Made by a program: the position numbers and the translations under genes
Assembly (NCBI GenBank): GCA_030015575.1
Contig: CM057344.1
Span: forward strand, 591,860,410 to 591,924,409
Length of the DNA: 64,000 bases
Direction of reading: 5' to 3'
From: Agapanthus africanus
Taxonomy: Eukaryota; Streptophyta; Magnoliopsida; Asparagales; Amaryllidaceae
Notes under the pieces: model-generated
Told to the model about the DNA's origin: nothing
What the model saw: the letters and a program-made list of their open reading frames with translations, nothing else
Databases searched by the model: none
In this document: piece after piece, positions 53,901 through 64,000 of the stretch
Numbering within the stretch: the first letter of the stretch is position 1
Layout: each line of letters opens with the position of its first letter

Positions 53901-56789
53901 CGTATCACTACGAAAATCCATATTGCTTGGGTATGCCATCGTATAGTTACATACGAACTCGAAGAAACTTGTTTCAGTTCGAGGATGGATTCCGATTATA
54001 GAGAAATTGAATAAGATTATTTGGTCGTCTTTTCTTTTTCCCTTCTCTCAGGTTGTGAGGGCTCCTAGTATTAGGAGAGTACATCTATTATGCTTGTTGG
54101 ACAGTCTTCTTCCGAACCTTAGACATGTGTCGAAAGGTAGGGAAGATGAAAACCAATTAGCCTAAATATGGTGTACAAAAGGTAAGAAGTAAAGATATAT
54201 AAAGGGATTGGAGTGAGTGTAAGGAAATATACGGTTATTGTCATGAATCTGGATAGTGGAAGATGCATTACTAAGAATACCCAGCCACCCATTAGAAACA
54301 TTTTAATATTTTAGTTTTACTGTGCGGTGTTAATTGAAAGCTGTTTTCCCAATTAGATTTTGACTCTAGGGTATGTATTTACCAGACTTGATTCTCACAT
54401 CTGTATGGCGTTGCAGATATTGAGTGAGAGTGGAATATTGGGAATTGGATGATCAGATCCTCAATATATCAGAATTTTTTGTAACTGGTGATATTTGAGG
54501 AAATCACTTGGGTTTTACCTAATAGCAAATTTTTGGTTTTGAATATCCGTTGTTATGCACCAATTTCAAACTGATATATCTGTACGTTTATTTTATAAAG
54601 TGAGATATAATTTTTTGAAATTATGTTTATGACATTTACATTTATCAGTTGATGATTATGTAAGGTGCATTCAATAACGGTGTAATTCTTCTTAACCATA
54701 ACACAGTTTTCAACCTACGATGCACAGGGTTTAAGTTATTAAACTCAGAGGACTTATACAAAGTATTGTATGTTGTCCGATGTCCATTAGGACAAAAGGG
54801 TTAGTACTCGTATTATATTCTGTTTACTTATGACATCTATGGTTTTAGACATGTATTTCATTGAAATACAAGGTCTAAATTTTGAGAAGTTATAGGTATA
54901 AGAATAAAGTAGAGAACCATACGTTGGAAGTATCAGGATTCTTCGAGGTATCGAAGATATAGATACTTATACTAGATATTCCGTCATAATATATTTGAGA
55001 ACTTTCTTCTTTTTCAGGTTACTCATCCATGGGTACACTCCTTGATGAGTAATGCTGCATAGCCTTCTTCTATTTAGTCGATATGCACTGGAAACGGCTA
55101 CATGGTTTTTGAATCTGGTTCCAATTAAATTAGTGTCTTTGTTTCTATATTGGATATAGAATGGATTCATACCTTAATGATGTTAAGGTATATAGAGTTG
55201 TCCAGTTTATACTTAAAATTAGAATCCGGATAAACTCAAGGCATGTTTCAGTATGACAGTTTGTGGGTTATCCCGGGCTTTGACGAGGGTTAACATTCTA
55301 TCATTTGGAGAATCAATAGTTATATTGTTCTTGACTCGTCACCCGTTTTAGTAAAATGAATTCTTTTCAGAAAATATTAGTGGGAGTATGGTAGAACTGG
55401 AAGTGATTCCAGAACCACAAATGATTACTGAAAATTTAGTAAAACCTAAGGATTCAATTGGATTCGACAATCCATTAGCCACTTCGCAGATTTGGTGGGT
55501 AATCTCAGCCACCCGAGAGTTACTTTGGTCTCCTAAAAAACGGTGACAGGGAGGTTTTGATGACCCAAGCTTGCCATTACTGCTGTCCTAGACTATGAGA
55601 TCTGGCAGGTGTATGAGTATAACATTGTTCTAAATTAGCTTTAGAAATACACGTGTATATGACTCTGTCAGAGGCTTGTTGTAGTCAGTGGGAGCAGCGA
55701 AAGCATGGTGAGCAAGTAGTTTATGTCTATTTATAGACTAAAGCAAGTACAACGAAGATAGATCATCTATTTTTGATGTGACAGTCATAGAGTTTGACTT
55801 TATCAGAATAACAGATGGACCTGGAATGGAGGTAGTAGGGAGTGATGTCCTGGTATTTGGATGACATGCTCTTGATAGGAAGTGATCTTCCTATACTACG
55901 ATCGGTTATACTGTGTTTGTCACAAGGTGGTTCTCCATATAGGATCTGGATAAAATATTAGGGATTCTGGTGACCTGATCTATGGTTTTAGATCTAGATT
56001 TGGGTAGTGTCCCGATTCGGGTACTATGACACTATTCTAAAGTGTTTTAAAATAGACGACTCCTAGCGTGGTGGTGTATCCACAGGTGATGGAGTCACTT
56101 TCTCTAAAGAGATGTCTTCTTGACTGATGAGGAGAGAGATTTTCATGATTGACATATCACTTGTTTAGGCAATTGAGTCAATCATGAAATGTTAAGTACC
56201 ACACCAGATATTGCTTTTGCACTGGATGCAATAAGCATATATTAATCCAATTCTGGAGAAACATTGGGAAGCAGTAATGAACATAAGAGAATGTTCTTGG
56301 TATATGGTAACGGCAGCCTCCTTCTGGAGTCGGTTATCATTTCAGGCTTTCAAGGTGACCTGGATGACAGAGTGACTGTCAGAGTTAAAGTTTACCCTCT
56401 TCTGAGGGGAAGTATGTTGGACAGGGGGTCTAAGCGGATACTGAGGAAGGCATGGCGTAGGATACTGATTAAATTCAGTGGAATATATGATCTAATAAGT
56501 TTGTTGGATTTAGAGTTCATTTACGCACATGGTCCCTTCAGATATCCAGATAAATTCTAAGACATGTATCACTCATTTCGGGAGATAGTATTTCTCTGCG
56601 AAGTTGAGATATAAAGAGATAAAGATAGAAATATTAGAGCGGATCTACTCACTGAAGCTATTTCTCGAACGCGATAATTTCACAAACAAACCTTGTGAGA
56701 CTGATTAGTAGAGAAGTTGAGTGTTCGGTATCACACGGGTTGTGAGTATGCGACACCGCAATAATTAGCCTTAAGTTCAAGTAGGAGAT
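50937..56789 (+). pseudogene. Element D internal region (worn copia gag-pol)
   Basis: The leader holds worn CCGCGG pieces (51,131 and ~51,168), about 205 nt from the primer site. The part around 51,660-51,930 matches 32,600-32,880 of I1 in reverse. A 412-bp tandem duplication spans 53,416-54,239. Copia motifs surface only near the end: WYLDDMLLIGS (~55,850), HWEAV (~56,265) and GDLDD (~56,355), the last two from the RNase H region. The remainder has no readable protein. PPT-like GTAGGAGA precedes the 3' LTR. Confidence 0.75.
53416..54239 (+). repeat. 412-bp tandem duplication in element D
   Basis: The phrase GCATTTCT(C/T)CAGAACACTC begins at 53,470 and again at 53,882, and the flanking ~410 bp match throughout (roughly 85% by eye). 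The corresponding duplication is present in I1 at ~30,476-31,290 with period ~410, so it is older than the split of these elements. Confidence 0.85.
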
Positions 56790-58828
56790 TGTTGGCTATA
56801 GTGCCCTCAAGGTAATTATTGTAATCACAGGCAGGTGATTATGATGATTGAAGGAGGACCTATACGGGTAGAACAGTTTTACTCGAGATGATAGTATGCT
56901 ATCTGGTTTGTCTCTATTATCATGTACATGCATTATGTGGTATTACAGATCACTATTACATGTTGATAGAGCCCATAAAATTCTTGCTTGACTACCAGTA
57001 TTATGATGGCGATCATATACGTGGGAGCTGGGTGGTCTATAAGCACATCCTTAAATGTCCCTAGTCGAGAGAGTATTGAGACCGGGCATCGATACTCCGG
57101 AGTAGACTAGTGTATACTTTTTGAGACCCCGACGAGGGGCGGTGGCCGGTCTCACAAGCCATTAGTGTCAGTTAGTCACTTAAGATAGTATACCGGTGCT
57201 CATTGGGTTATGAGTTACACTGGACGGACTCATCAAGAACACGCTAGATGGTATTATACCTATTGTCAGATAGCAGTTCTCAGGTGACATGAGTACAGGT
57301 TATTCTGTCGACTTGAGATCATCATTTGTCTCATGTGAGTTCCCACTATGCTTTGATTACTATCCTACCATGGCTCAAAGGAGTCATGCAAACAGGTTTT
57401 AGTTGTGTACAGTCCTGAGCTACATGGAGACAGTAGGCGGATCATCAGGGATTCGTCTCTCCTGGTATTGGGAGTTGATGTCGCGCTGTACACGGGTGGC
57501 CATCACTAGAAATCCTTGGCCAAGGTGGACGGGAATTAGCGATTTGGATCAGTGATTTCTTAATGGGTGATGGGCTTCACACCGACATGAAATATCGTAT
57601 TATTAGGGGTCTGACTTTATCCACCCCTAAACCCGATATGCGATACTCTTAGATGAACAGACCAGATTGTACGGAGATTGCCACAAACAGGCTCAGTAAG
57701 GGTACGGATGAGTTTGCTCTTCGGCCTTCCTTTCGCTCAATACCTGGGTAGACGTTACGTACAGCTAGTGCCGCTGACGTGCTTATGGTTAAACCCACTG
57801 TCAGCATATTGACGAGTTTTTAGAGTCCCACACAGAGGGGTTTTTCGGTTCAGGCGATATGATATAGATGACATATGTTGGTACATACATGTGTCCGATT
57901 AAATATGTGTACAAGTTACACGGACTTTAATCGGACGGTTGATAATACTAGCAGCTTAGGATTAAGCCGGATTATTAAATTAAGTTTTTATTTAATAATT
58001 TATATATATATATATATATATTTTTGTATATGTATTCTAGTATTATTATTCACTATTCATTTTCTCTCTTGGCTATTCGTATTTTTATATGAATACGCGT
58101 ATATGTATTTCATTACGTATACGGGGTTGTATTCCGTATTTATACGGAATATCTTCTAGAAGATGGACACCTCATTAAATGATTTTCTTTTTAGAAAATC
58201 ATTTGCAAATGAGGTAAAGGGTGAGATGGTATGAGCATTGTTGGAGCTATGTAGAGAGGAATGAGCCATTATTTGTTTATTGTAAAAATGTGTGAGATAT
58301 TTTTTGCATGGTTGTAAAAATTGGGAGCCATTCTATTCTACATAGTAATACTAACACTCTTGATTCTATGATGCTTGATAGCTCTTCTACACTTAGCTCG
58401 TTTTCTTGAGTTGCTCATGCTTTGGTTTTTCTCACCTTCTCCTTCTCCTTCTTTCGTTGCTCACTTGAGCTTAAGAAATGAGAGAAAAATATAGTGAAAA
58501 ATTCCTACATCTCCACTCTCCATTACTAGCGACCTTGGAGCGTCAGTTGCTTCTCTAGGCGAAGCTGGATCTTTGATTGTTTCTCTCAGGTGGATCATCT
58601 TCGGCAAAGGAGGACGACTTCCAAGCATGATCCGGAGCACTTGAAGAAAGCTTGAGGATGTGAGTATTCTATACATAGTAGATTAGTCTAGCTCACTAGG
58701 TTTTGTTTACAAGTTCTTAGCTCTTTAGTTCGATTATTAGTTTGGGAACTTTAGCGAACAAGAAAATGTTTGAAATCCATGTTGCCATCTTCGAAAACTA
58801 GTTTGCTAGTGTGCCTAAGTTCTCAACA
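56790..58828 (+). mobile_element. 3' LTR of element D
   Basis: 2,039 bp from TGTTGGCTATAGTGCCCTC to TTCTCAACA. The start is related to the L1-L3 family (TGTTGGAGATAGTGCCCTC) and to the nested fragment at 36,234; the second half is different from both. A TA microsatellite lies at ~58,002-58,021. Confidence 0.85.
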
Positions 58829-59001
58829 ACATTTATTCATAAAAAAAAGAAATTACATTGAACTTTTTTATCACATAATCGTTTTTTTGCATAGGGCCGG
58901 CTCTGGTTGGGCTCCAACTTGACTCGGGTCCACTTGGGCGCTGAATTTGACCTTTTGATTTTGGTTTCTTAGGCAAATGGGTGTAAATTTTGACCCCAAC
59001 A
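58829..59001 (-). mobile_element. Tip of a Tat-type LTR (F)
   Basis: The end GGGTGTAAATTTTGACCCCAACA resembles the end of element C's LTR (GGGTGTAAATTTTTACCCC plus TACA), and the preceding GGGCCGGCTCTGG, CTTGACTCGGGTCC and TCCACTTGGGC phrases match the C LTR at 50,185-50,250 loosely. It is a relative of C on the minus strand. Element D probably inserted into it; the rest of this LTR is not found to the left of D. Confidence 0.65.
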
Positions 59002-59152
59002 AAGTGCCTCCATCAATGAATGCACACCACGTGTATGGGCTGTGTGGATGAAATTAATGGATCCTATTTCATAGATATGATTTTGGGACGCTTGACTTGA
59101 TTCCCTTTTAACGACATGAAGGTTGAGCTTGACTTGGTTTCCTTTTTGCGAC
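59002..59152. other. Short unassigned stretch
   Basis: About 150 bp between LTR tip F and the LTR of element E. It contains an imperfect direct repeat (GCTTGACTTG(A/G)(T/-)TTCC type phrases). Nothing else was recognised. Confidence 0.4.
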
Positions 59153-60743
59153 TGATTGAGATTTTTATATTTTCCAAATTAAACCGTAAGTATACAGTTT
59201 ATCGCCAATAGTACTTGATGATCGTTCCCACGAAGAGGTGTGTTAATTTAAATTTAAAACAAGTTAAAGAAAAGATTAATATAATAAAATTGCAATAATT
59301 TAAAAACACAGAAATTTAAAAGAAAGGAATTTTAAAAAAATGTTTTACTTATAAAAGAATATCTAGGGTTTTGATTTGCTTTTCTAATGTGGTGGTTTAA
59401 ATGATATCTTTAGTTCTTTTTTTTCTAGTTTTAATTAATAATTTATCAACAACATAAAAGCATAAGATAAATTAATTATGATTTAATCTTATCTTATCAA
59501 TTATGTTATCTCATTTAGAATTGATTAAAACCCTAATTCTAGTTTCTTAACTTAACTTAGAGTTAACCGTCTATATGTATGTGTAGGCCATGAATCTACA
59601 AATAACATGTTCTAGGTTTAATTCTAGATTAGATTAATTACTAGATTAGAATATTAAAATTTTATACTTTATTCTTACCGTCTCTATTCAGTTTCTAGAC
59701 GTCATCTATCATGAACTTAATTAGTTTTTAGGTATTCTAATCTATCCATAATGTTTAATAAAGGCGTCAAATTTTTAATATTAAAAATTACTTTTTAATA
59801 TTAGAACAATAGAAACATAAAAATCTAAGAACATTCATATTAAAGTAAAGAACATAAAGAGAAGAAAAACATCCACAACATTAGATGCAAACCAAAAAAC
59901 CTAGACTACTAAATTACCAATGCATATTGAAAATAAAAGAACTAACCTTTATTACTGGCATAAAAGAACTTACAAATTGTTGATCTCTCTGTAGAAAACC
60001 CTAGTTCGAAAGCAATGAGAGAAATATCTCAAACCCTAGAATTACATCTCAATATATAAGGCTAAGGAAGTTTGGAGAACAAATAATAACAAATACAAAA
60101 GAATCAAATATTTCCTAAAAATCTCAAATTCTAAACATGGAAATCTAGATGTCTCTGTTGGGTGCTGCTTCATGTATTTAGAAACCTCAAAAGACGAAAC
60201 CCTACAGATCGTATCGATGCATGTGAAAAGCCAATCATGCCCGTCAAAAATCTACATCGAACGGCCTAAAAAAGATTGTGCATCCGCTGCTACTTGACTT
60301 GATGCGCCGCGAATTCGCCGCCATTTTCTGGTGTCGTGTCTCCAGTTTTTGTGTGTGTTTTCTGCGCTAATTTAGAGCGATTTTGAGCATATAATATCTT
60401 GAATATCTGGCTGTCTTTCGGCAGTTACGTGGATCCTCAGATTGTCACTAAATTAGGCAGATTTTATTTGTTTTCTTGCTTTGATTAGGTCTCTTAAACT
60501 GATTTGGCTGAATTTAAATCTGCAAAATATCTCAGAACAAATCTTTTAGTAGCTTCTATTTTAGTTAGGAAAATATTTAAACTAATTAACTCATAATTAT
60601 CCCATTTATTATTTAAGATACATAAAATTGTGTTTTTAGCAGATAAATCCATAAATGATCTTAAATTATAATTTATTGCATTTATTAATTAACAAAAGAT
60701 AGGGAAAAACTAGTAAAAATTATGCAATAAATTAGACTGATCA
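59153..60743 (-). mobile_element. LTR of element E (Athila-type)
   Basis: On the plus strand from TGATTGAGATTTT to AGACTGATCA, about 1.59 kb. The right border adjoins AACACCCCCACACC (purine tract on the minus strand) as in element B. The left border is set from the matching TGAT/ATCA ends and is less sure. The sequence is very AT-rich. It is related to the B LTR but considerably diverged. Confidence 0.6.
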
Positions 60744-62265
60744 AACACCCCCACACCTATCTTTTGCTAGTACTCGAGCAAATCTAGGGTTTCAAAATAT
60801 CAACTAAACTAAACTAAACTAACATCTAACTAAATCCTACTCCTATGCACCTTTCACGGGCGTGCGATTGCATTGAGCATATGTAACAGGCCTTTAAACC
60901 CTTAGGTGCCCCTAGTAGGAGTAGTTGTGTCTCCTGAGGGTTTTCAATAGATACTACCCATAAAATCCCAAAATTGAAAAGAAAATAAGGGAAACAAAAA
61001 TATAAGCGTGAAAATTACATACAAAGATAGTAACAGATCAAGAAAAATATGAAAATTAAGAGTTTTAAACTTCACTAGCTTTTCAGTATTCATGAACCAC
61101 ATCTTAATAATCTCGATCAAATCCGAAAGTTACTTCCTCCATATCATTCCAATCTTTTCTACTTATCTCTCCTCCACACATTGATCCTATACCCCTACGT
61201 GTATGTAAAAATGCCATCCTTATACTCCAAGAATTCAATTCAAGCAATCGTACCGTTGCCCTAATTACCTCAGTACTATTTCTTTTTATATAGGATGGAT
61301 GGATTTGCTCACACACCGGACCACTAATGCTTGCTTAGGCACTAATCAACCGATTACCGGATGTGTGAGTTTAAGGCGTAAATAGGTTTATACATATAAG
61401 TCTAGTCTTGTAACTACCTCGGGCTCCGCAATGACTCCCAGGCTAGTGATCTAAGGCACTAGGTGATAAAACACTCTCGCTGTATATTTTTTAATGCTCT
61501 TTTTTTTATATAGCCCTAAGTAAATTACAACCCAAAATTATATATAATTTTTTTTCAGCGATGACTTTTTTCCATGGTTAGTTTCAAATACCGTTTTTTC
61601 TTTCATATTGAGACTTTCGCACAATCATATGGCATGGTATCCACTACTATCCCGAGCTTGAGGATGTGTGTATGTGCAGTTTGTAGGATGTATATTCACT
61701 AAGTTGGACTCAAAAATAGACTCCACTTTCATTTCTTTTCTCAAACGCAACAATTGCTTCATATCACTCGACTTTTGGGAATGTGCTCCTAACTACTTAT
61801 TACTAGATCCATTCAACACTTCTCTTTTTCTTAAAATCTTTTTCTCATTTTTATATACATTTTTCGCTCTCTAATTTTCATTTTCAAAATTTTCTAAGTT
61901 TTTTTCTCAAAAGAACCTAAAAATAAAACTTAAAAATAAAACCTAAAAATAAAAGAAAAACTTTGTACAAAACTAAACCACCCCAACATTTATTTTAGAC
62001 AGTGTCCACACTGTTCTCTACCCCGTATTCATGAAATTATGTTTGATCTTTAGAGAAATTTACCCAGAAAATAAATACTGGAATAAGAAAAGAGAAAGAA
62101 AGATTTAGCTCCCTCAGAAATCCGGGGAGAATTTGTATGCCTTCAAAGTTCAAGGGCTGCCTTATCTCTTCTCTAGTGTTGCATGACTGCTCTTATTTTT
62201 TGGAACATGAGGCTCAATTTGGCAACATATAAGGGGTTAGGTAAGTGTATACAGAAGTTGCCACG
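60744..62265 (-). other. 3' untranslated region of element E
   Basis: Matches the corresponding region of element B: CTCCTGAGGGTTTTCA (60,932 versus 23,119), the ACTAGCTTTT stretch (61,072 versus 23,243), CCTATACCCCTACGTGT (~61,188 versus ~23,369) and CAGTGTCC (~61,999). No coding sequence is recognisable; the gag-pol of E is not in the window. A/T-rich tracts and short A/C runs are frequent. Confidence 0.65.
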
Positions 62266-62874
62266 CCCCGCCTCCCAGAGTGCGCTAAGATAGGCACGTG
62301 ACAGAGCCAACCATGCTACCCGTGGATAGGAAATATCCCTCCACAGTCACATTACGGCTGTAGAGATATCAAGAACAGTAAAAATAATAAACAACTATCT
62401 AATACATGTCCATGAACCAGAATAATGAGTCAAGAATAAAAATAATGCGGAAGCAAAAAGATCCATTACAATAATAAACTGGAATGTACGTCCCATAATG
62501 CGGGCTCACATCAGGAATGAAAATACTGAAAGGAAACTAAACTAAACTAATAACAGTTCCTCACTGCTCGGCCTGTTGATCAAAATACTCCTGGACAGCC
62601 TGCGATAAAGATAAGGGATCTGGGCTATGCAAAACCCAGACGTCAGTGCGTCAAAATATCAATAATCCTAAACAAGCAGGATGTGATGAAATATGCAGGC
62701 ATGAAGTATGAACAGTAACAAGTCATCAGTAGTAAGTAAACCGTAACATGAATATAGATCAGTGAACAAGATATAAACAAGTGAAGTACAGTGAGTAGTC
62801 TAAACTGTGCTATAGGGTTATCCACTCTAAAGTTATTCGAAATCAATTAATGTAATCATCATCGTAACCCATCG

Positions 62875-62990
62875 GTCTATGCCCCGTTCATTCCCCACGG
62901 GACCACGGTAAAATGATGTAATAGACTGTGAGTCCATGTCCCGTTCATTCCCTACGGGACAATGGTAAAATGATATAATAGCCCTTTGAG
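62875..62990 (+). repeat. Two copies of a 57-bp repeat with a CCCGT/ACGGG hairpin
   Basis: CCGTTCATTCCCCACGGGAC at 62,884 recurs as CCGTTCATTCCCTACGGGAC at 62,941, followed by GGTAAAATGAT(G/A)TAATAG in both. The core forms CCCGT ... ACGGG. Confidence 0.85.
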
Positions 62991-63329
62991 TTACGTTCAG
63001 CTACATTCTTGATTTCCCATACCCCCAAGTTATGTGTGTAAGTCAGGTATTTATAAATCTGAGACTAATGCCAACACAGGATCAAGCAGGAACAGGTTTG
63101 TCTGTATAGACAATAGGAAATGTCCGTAGGGACAACAGGTCAAGATTGTCGGCATTAGTAACAAGATCAGGTAACATGTCAAGCTGTGGTACATCAGGTC
63201 ATGTCAGGTGGTGTACATGTATCAAGTAGTGCACAGGTATCAAGTCATGTCAGTAGTAGTGTATCAGGTAATGTCAGGTAGTGCATAAGTGTCGAGTGGG
63301 TGCTTATAATCAAACCGTAACAAGTATGG

Positions 63330-64000
63330 GTGCACAAAATCAAGTATAGAGTACTAATAAAATGAACTAACATGAATGGTATGCACATAGATAGAAAGTC
63401 AATGACATGGATGCACACTATCGATTAGGGTTACTTTTAATAGTTCTAAAACTAATTAGATTGCACTTTATTAAACATGGGGTATTAAAACAACAGTATT
63501 AGGTTATTAATAAGATCTGTAAATGCAGCTATATGCATTCTATATGATATGGATGCAAGTGGACATCATATAACCGTAAAAGGATAAACTAACAAGTGCG
63601 AGATATATAACTAAGCAATATGAGATGCAACTATTCGATTTGATGCAGTATATGATAGTATAGTATGTAACAAGATAAATTTTCATGACCTAGATCTGAA
63701 ATGATATGAATGGATGTAAACGGGTATCGAATAAATCGACAAAACTAAAAACAATAATGTGGATTGCAAAATTAACCATTTTGAAGTATTATAATTCAAA
63801 TAGATATAGATTATGGTATTATAGCATGTAGCAAGATAAACTTGCATGCGACTAGATATGTAAATAGTGATATGGATGCACACGGATGTCCGAAGACAGT
63901 AAAATAGTAAAATGGTAATGTGGGATGCATAATTAAACAATAAGAAATGTTATTATTCACATGTGTGCAATATATTGTAGTATAGCATCTAGCAAGATTA
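63330..64000 (+). repeat. ~161-bp diverged tandem repeat at the window end
   Basis: The phrase TA(G/T)TATAG(T/C)ATGTA(A/G)CAAGATAAA begins at 63,656 and 63,817, and TAGTATAGCATCTAGCAAGA at 63,978: period 161 bp. Phrases such as GATATGGATGCA (63,549 and ~63,871) place earlier, more worn copies from about 63,330. Copies are AT-rich and differ at many positions. The array continues beyond the window. Confidence 0.75.

Larger units (their letters stand above)
50312..58828 (+). mobile_element. Element D: plus-strand Angela-like copia element
   Basis: Part of the 5' LTR (50,312-50,924), primer-binding site (50,926-50,936), worn internal region, polypurine tract and a full 3' LTR (56,790-58,828) are all present and in order. 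The internal part matches I1 and I2 of the copia complex in opposite orientation at moderate identity, so it is an older relative. Dozens of breaks are present and no long reading frame survives. The 5' LTR ends where element C's LTR begins, which fits C having entered this LTR. Confidence 0.85.
62269..64000 (+). mobile_element. LTR-like sequence G, start TGCCACGCCCCG, running off the window
   Basis: The sequence changes character at 62,269, where TGCCACGCCCCGCCTCCCAG begins; LTRs of some plant gypsy elements (Tekay/Del-like, from memory) begin TGTCACGCCCCG and continue with similar GGCACGTGACAGAGCCAACC phrases. It then holds a two-copy 57-bp repeat and a ~161-bp tandem repeat. No protein was recognised. 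Assignment is tentative; the other end is outside the window. Confidence 0.4.

Overview
The window looks like a piece of a large, repeat-rich flowering-plant genome. It is made almost entirely of LTR retrotransposons (Ty3/gypsy Tat and Athila lineages; Ty1/copia of the type I know as Angela-like), nested in each other and all inactive-looking. I found no convincing free-standing host gene, tRNA, rRNA or CRISPR array. Lineage calls rest on protein motifs, LTR ends and primer-binding sites recognised by eye; the species cannot be named from this sequence.

Layout, left to right. (1) 1 to ~20,580 is one very large plus-strand Tat-lineage element (A): basic leader, gag, protease, reverse transcriptase, RNase H plus a second archaeal-type RNase H, integrase, then a 4.5-kb non-coding stretch of tandem repeats and hairpins (8.65-13.1 kb), a spliced antisense extra gene with a plant mobile domain (18,180 down to 13,361), and an LTR with a TATA box. 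Its 5' LTR lies outside the window. (2) 20,580-21,624 is more A-type non-coding sequence. (3) 21,625-26,949 and 43,508-~44,570 are the two halves of a minus-strand Athila-type element (B). Its gag is split by (4) a 16.5-kb minus-strand copia complex (26,955-43,507) with the order LTR-internal-LTR-internal-LTR and a 5-bp target duplication GGAAT. One of its internal regions is itself split by a plus-strand copia LTR with leader (36,234-~38,780). (5) ~44,573-50,311 is the 5' part of a second, different Tat-lineage element (C, minus strand): LTR, primer site, basic region, gag, protease. (6) 50,312-58,828 is a plus-strand copia element (D), with part of its 5' LTR and a full 3' LTR. (7) 58,829-59,001 is the tip of another Tat-type LTR (F). 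(8) 59,153-~62,265 is the LTR and 3' untranslated part of a second Athila-type element (E). (9) 62,269-64,000 begins with an LTR-like end (G) and runs into a ~161-bp tandem repeat cut by the window edge.

The least ordinary material is RNA-like structure in element A. Behind the integrase, short hairpins share a near-constant loop while both stem arms change together. Its LTR, and the LTR of C, are packed with perfect short-loop hairpins. A 159-bp satellite-like array carries two different stems around the same 11-nt loop. Separately, the copia leaders carry a CCGCGG hairpin about 200 nt after the primer-binding site in two subfamilies, with matching pieces in a third, a candidate packaging or dimerisation element. 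Element A also holds an intron-rich antisense gene.
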